From the NCBI GenBank assembly GCA_030539395.1, contig JAUNSC010000008.1, forward strand, positions 1 through 64,000: a stretch of DNA of 64,000 nt. The letters run 5' to 3'. Position numbers and translations under genes: made by a program. The notes under the pieces are model-generated. The model was not told the origin of the DNA and ran no database searches. It worked only from the letters and a program-made list of their open reading frames with translations. The first letter of the stretch is position 1; every line of letters begins with the position of its first letter. This document shows positions 60,728 to 64,000 of the stretch, piece by piece. The stretch comes from Eubacteriales bacterium. GTDB lineage: Bacteria > Bacillota > Clostridia > Lachnospirales > Lachnospiraceae.

Positions 60728-61660
60728 ATGAAAAAGAAAGTTGTGATAGCTCTCGGCCACCGCGCACTTGGCACTACATTTCCGGAACAGCAGGTGGCTG
60801 TTAAAAATTCTGCAAAAGTCCTGGCTGATCTGGTAGAAGCCGGCTGTCAGCTTATCATTACCCACAGCAATGCTCCTCAGGTAGGCATGATCCATACCGC
60901 CATGAACGAATTTGCGCATTTCCATACAGACTATACCGGTGCACCCATGTCCGTCTGCTCTGCTATGAGCCAGGGTTATATTGGCTATGATATCCAGAAT
61001 GCACTGCGGGAAGAACTGCTGAAACGCAGTATCACCACTCCGGTCAGCACGATTCTTACACAGGTTCTGGTAGATCCTTATGATGAAGCCATGTATCACC
61101 CTGTGAAGGTCATCGGCCGTTATATGACAAAAGAAGAAGCGCTCAAAGAAGAGGAAAAGGGAAATTATGTTGTAGAAGAAACAGGCGGACGCTATCGCAG
61201 AATCGTGTCTGCTCCAAAGCCCCTGAAGATTATCGAGATAGATGCAATCAACGCTCTTGTAGATGCCGGTCAGATGGTCGTTGCCTGCGGCGGAGGCGGA
61301 ATTCCTGTTATGGAGCAAAACCATTCCTTAAAAGGCGCCAGCGCCATAATCGAAAAAGATTATGCTGCCGGAAAGCTTGCTGAAATGACAGATGCCGATG
61401 TTTTATTGATTATCACTAACGATGAATTTGTTGACATCGACATTCATACCGACCACCCTGTTTCTCTTGGAAAAATCACTGTATCAGAGGCCGGAGAGCA
61501 TATCGAAAAAGGTCAGTTCGGAAAAGCTGCCATGCTGCCGAAAATCCAGGCCTCTGTTGACTTCGTATCCCAGAAAGCCGGCCGTGAAGCTATCATCACA
61601 AATCTGGAACATGCACTGGATGCCATTGAAGGAAAAACAGGGACTGTGATTACACAATAA
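60728..61660 (+). CDS. Carbamate kinase-like protein, divergent form
   Basis: 310 aa amino-acid-kinase fold protein of the carbamate kinase family, with KGASAIIEKD, YRRIVSAPKPLKI and VVACGGGGIPVM typical of it. The phosphate-binding loop that normally reads ALGGNAL is ALGHRALG here, and HGNGPQVG is HSNAPQVG, so several active-site residues differ. ATP synthesis from carbamoyl phosphate is therefore not certain. ATG at 60728 follows GAGGTG. No arginine deiminase or ornithine transcarbamylase gene is adjacent. A bidirectional terminator follows. Confidence 0.8.
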   Translation: MKKKVVIALGHRALGTTFPEQQVAVKNSAKVLADLVEAGCQLIITHSNAPQVGMIHTAMNEFAHFHTDYTGAPMSVCSAMSQGYIGYDIQNALREELLKRSITTPVSTILTQVLVDPYDEAMYHPVKVIGRYMTKEEALKEEEKGNYVVEETGGRYRRIVSAPKPLKIIEIDAINALVDAGQMVVACGGGGIPVMEQNHSLKGASAIIEKDYAAGKLAEMTDADVLLIITNDEFVDIDIHTDHPVSLGKITVSEAGEHIEKGQFGKAAMLPKIQASVDFVSQKAGREAIITNLEHALDAIEGKTGTVITQ

Positions 61661-61680
61661 ATTTTTTTACTGCTCGAAAA

Positions 61681-61715
61681 AAGCCAGGGATATTTATACT
61701 TATCCCTGGCTTTTT
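61681..61715. terminator. Bidirectional terminator between the carbamate-kinase-like gene and ptsI
   Basis: AAGCCAGGGA (61681-61690) and TCCCTGGCTT (61703-61712) with A/T runs on both sides. Confidence 0.9.
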
Positions 61716-61729
61716 CATCAGCAAAGAAC

Positions 61730-63337
61730 TTAATTTTCAAATTCCAGCACCAGTTTTCTCACATAATCAATGCTTCCGCCGGACATACTGAACTCATCCA
61801 GCCCCATATCCAGAAGGATCGGAACGGCTGCAGGGCTTCCTGCCATCTCACCGCACATACCCACCTTGATCTGTTCCTTATGCCCGGCATTGATTACGTG
61901 TCCAATGGCTTTCAGAACAGCCGGATGCATAAAATCATACCGGTCTGCGACTTTCTTATTGCCCCTGTCCACTGCCAGCAGATACTGAGTCAGATCATTG
62001 GTTCCGATGCTGAAAAAGTCTGCTTCTTTTGCAAATTCCTCTGCCAGAAGAACACTGGCAGGAGTCTCAATCATCATTCCCACTTCAATCTTCTCATCAA
62101 AGGCAATTCCTTCTGCACAAAGTTCTTTCCTGCATTCTTCCACCAGTGCTTTTGCTTCCTGAAGTTCTTCCATGGAAATAATCATGGGAAACATAATTCT
62201 TACATGACCAAAGGCACTTGCCCGCAATATGGCTCTTAACTGCTCTTTAAACATTTTTTTCATTTCCAGGGAAATTCGAATTGCTCTCCATCCCAGAAAT
62301 GGATTCTCTTCTTTTTCAAATTCAAAATAGGGAAGCTCTTTATCTCCACCGATATCCAGTGTACGGATGGTCAGCTCCTGAGGCACCAGTTCAGCTGCCT
62401 GGCGATACACCTGAAACTGCTCCTCTTCCGTTGGGAAATGACTGTTTTCCATGTAAAGGAATTCACTTCGAAACAGCCCTACTCCGTCAATGTTCATGGG
62501 AAGCGCATGGTGAATATCCTCCAGATTTCCCACATTGGCACAAAGAGAAATCCGTTTGCCTGCCCTGGTAACCGCCGGACAGCTACGAAGCTGTACCAGC
62601 ATCTCCCTTTCTTTCTCATATGCCTCTTTCTTCCGGAGATACTGTGTCCTGGTATCCTCATCCGGATCAATCACAATACTGCCTTTTTCCGCATCCATAC
62701 ACACCATGACTCCATCCTGCAGTTTTGCAAGAATCCCCTGTACTCCTACCAGAGTGGGAATCCCCATGCTTTTGGCCATAATGGACACATGACTGGTCAC
62801 TCCGCCTTCTTCCGTGAGAATGCCTTTTACAAATTCCGGATTCATTTTTACCGTATCAGAAGGATACAGATCCCTTGCAGCCACGATACTCTCCTGATCC
62901 ATATTTCCCAGATCCGGCAGACGAACACCTTTCAGTGCAGCCATCAGACGTTTTCCCACATCTTTCACATCTGCCGCTCTTTCCTTCATATATTCATCAT
63001 CCATTCCCGCAAAGATTGCAGAAATTTCCTGTATCGTCTCTTCCAGAGCCTGCTGGGCATTTTTCAGTTCTGATTTTATCTTTGTCAGAACTCCCTCCCG
63101 GAGCATAAAATCTCCGGCGATTTCCTGATGAGCCGCAAAAATTTCATGCTTCTCTGCCAGCGTGCTCAGTTCCTCTATGACAGTGTCCTGAGCGCTCTCA
63201 AATCTGGCTGCCTGAGCATCCGCTTCATCCGCAGGAATCTGCCCCATCTCCGGTGTCAAATCCGGCTCCTGAAAGTAATACACCGGTGCAACGGCAATCC
63301 CCCGCGATGCTGTTTTTGCCACCTGTATTTTTTCCAT
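61730..63337 (-). CDS. ptsI: PTS phosphoenolpyruvate-protein phosphotransferase (Enzyme I)
   Basis: 535 aa, about 35 residues shorter than most Enzyme I proteins. The phospho-histidine motif is EEGGVTSHVSIMAKSMGIP near 182. The PEP-binding C-domain has DGVGLFRSEFLYM, RTLDIGGDKELPYF and VGMCGEMAGSP. It transfers phosphate from PEP to HPr. The ptsH gene lies 2 nt upstream, so the pair is an operon. Confidence 0.95.
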   Translation of the reverse strand: MEKIQVAKTASRGIAVAPVYYFQEPDLTPEMGQIPADEADAQAARFESAQDTVIEELSTLAEKHEIFAAHQEIAGDFMLREGVLTKIKSELKNAQQALEETIQEISAIFAGMDDEYMKERAADVKDVGKRLMAALKGVRLPDLGNMDQESIVAARDLYPSDTVKMNPEFVKGILTEEGGVTSHVSIMAKSMGIPTLVGVQGILAKLQDGVMVCMDAEKGSIVIDPDEDTRTQYLRKKEAYEKEREMLVQLRSCPAVTRAGKRISLCANVGNLEDIHHALPMNIDGVGLFRSEFLYMENSHFPTEEEQFQVYRQAAELVPQELTIRTLDIGGDKELPYFEFEKEENPFLGWRAIRISLEMKKMFKEQLRAILRASAFGHVRIMFPMIISMEELQEAKALVEECRKELCAEGIAFDEKIEVGMMIETPASVLLAEEFAKEADFFSIGTNDLTQYLLAVDRGNKKVADRYDFMHPAVLKAIGHVINAGHKEQIKVGMCGEMAGSPAAVPILLDMGLDEFSMSGGSIDYVRKLVLEFEN

Positions 63338-63339
63338 AC

Positions 63340-63603
63340 TTATTCTCCCAATCCGCTCTCAATAAGCTCTGCAATTTTGTTCAGATCTTCTTCTTCTGTT
63401 TCCCCATTACAGCAAAGCTCGATTTCTGTTCCGCACTTGATTGCTGCTGCCATAATGTTCAAAATACTCTTTGCCTGAATGGTCTTCTCGCCCACTTTAA
63501 TAATCACATCGGATTTGCACTTTCCTGCTGCCTGTGCCAGAACACCTGCCGGTCTTGCATGAAGCCCTGACTGATTTGATACTGTAATTTTTCTTGATAC
63601 CAT
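63340..63603 (-). CDS. ptsH: HPr phosphocarrier protein
   Basis: 87 aa. His15 in SGLHARPAG accepts phosphate from Enzyme I. Ser46 in AKSILNIM is the site of HPr kinase in Firmicutes. It supplies sugar PTS systems and catabolite control. It starts 12 nt downstream of the dehydrogenase gene stop. Confidence 0.95.
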   Translation of the reverse strand: MVSRKITVSNQSGLHARPAGVLAQAAGKCKSDVIIKVGEKTIQAKSILNIMAAAIKCGTEIELCCNGETEEEDLNKIAELIESGLGE

Positions 63604-63615
63604 TTTATTTTCCCC

Positions 63616-64000
63616 CTATACTTCTACATGAAAATGATTAAATAAGATTTTTTCTGCTTCTGCGCTCCATAAGCCTCTGTTCCTCTTGCAGACCTCATCC
63701 AGTTTCTTAAATAAAGGATCTGTCTCTCCCAGCTTACCAAAGTCTTCAATTGCCGTCAACGGCATATCAAACTGGGTATAGGTCAGCTTCTTTCCGCCCG
63801 GAATCTTCGGAAGATTCAGCGTAGCTTCTGCAATACTGTCAATTCCTCCCACATGAGTAACCATTACTGCCGGTTCGATTTTTCCTGCTGCTGCCAGTGT
63901 GTTAGCCTCGATTAGGTCATCGTTGTTTCCTCCTGTGGTACCCATGATATGTGTGCTGGTGTAATGGCAGTTATACAGATTGATCTCTGCTTTAAACTGA
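63616..64000 (-). CDS. Zinc-type alcohol/sorbitol dehydrogenase family protein, C-terminal part (runs off the window)
   Basis: The minus-strand frame is open to the window edge, so only the last 128 codons are seen. NLYNCHY, TSTHIMGTTGGNNDD, MVTHVGGIDSIAEATLNLP and the KKLTYTQFDMPLTAIEDFGKLG end are typical of the medium-chain dehydrogenase C-terminal part found in L-sorbose-1-phosphate reductase-like enzymes of PTS loci. An internal ATG at 63945 is not the true start. The ptsH and ptsI genes follow in the same direction. Confidence 0.75.
   Translation of the reverse strand, partial: QFKAEINLYNCHYTSTHIMGTTGGNNDDLIEANTLAAAGKIEPAVMVTHVGGIDSIAEATLNLPKIPGGKKLTYTQFDMPLTAIEDFGKLGETDPLFKKLDEVCKRNRGLWSAEAEKILFNHFHVEV

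Overview
The window is a chromosomal segment from an anaerobic, spore-forming Firmicute, most probably a Lachnospiraceae-type clostridium. The evidence is a complete spoIIIAA-AH operon, spoIVB, a cotJABC spore-coat operon, anaerobe-type oxygen defence (a flavodiiron-rubredoxin fusion), FeoAB, TRAP transporters, PTS EI/HPr, and the order xseA-xseB-ispA-dxs-tlyA-nadK-argR-recN-spoIVB. This assignment is inferred from gene content. No rRNA or tRNA gene was seen.

Layout. 1-8.3 kb: housekeeping genes (pcrA, DUF1836 regulator, TrpR-like regulator, PHP phosphoesterase, decayed J-domain gene, TSCPD protein, four-domain flavodiiron protein, glycerate 2-kinase). 8.4-20.5 kb: an NMT1/SsuA-like substrate-binding protein gene split by an 11,117-bp integrative mobilizable element (8839-19955). 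The element carries a primase-helicase, a MobV relaxase, XRE regulators, two secreted proteins, a membrane-anchored coiled-coil protein, an XRE/DUF4258/YgiT-zinc-finger operon, a structured non-coding region, a small ORF and a large serine recombinase. Deleting exactly 8839-19955 restores a 334-codon host reading frame. 20.6-26 kb: feoB-feoA-ftsW, then cotJABC with a Cu/Zn-SOD-like gene. 26-29.3 kb: a TAXI-type TRAP transporter. 29.4-37.6 kb: a catabolic locus resembling E. coli yiaKLMNO, with a cyclase-family hydrolase, a ketopantoate-reductase-like dehydrogenase, LacI and GntR regulators, and two clear palindromic operators. 37.7-43.4 kb: accessory genes (Ig-like surface protein, TetR-MFS, ABC-2 exporter, anchored surface protein). 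43.4-60.6 kb: the long minus-strand DNA-repair/isoprenoid/sporulation block ending in spoIIIAA. 60.7-64 kb: a divergent carbamate-kinase-like gene, ptsI, ptsH and the end of a zinc-type dehydrogenase that runs off the window.

The most unusual observation is at the mobile element. The recombinase reading frame runs across the right attachment site, so in the integrated state its last three codons and its stop codon are host DNA. If the ends are joined as in a circle, the same frame stays open for 33 more codons into the left end. It then stops 15 nt before a strong terminator that otherwise has no gene in front of it. The circular junction would read CGACA-GG-TGTCG, a perfect inverted repeat around a GG crossover dinucleotide. 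Integration therefore appears to change the C-terminus of the enzyme that catalyses it and to separate its gene from its own terminator. The same element has a dense hairpin array upstream of the recombinase and an oriT-like hairpin cluster upstream of the relaxase. Neither matches an RNA or DNA family that I recognise.
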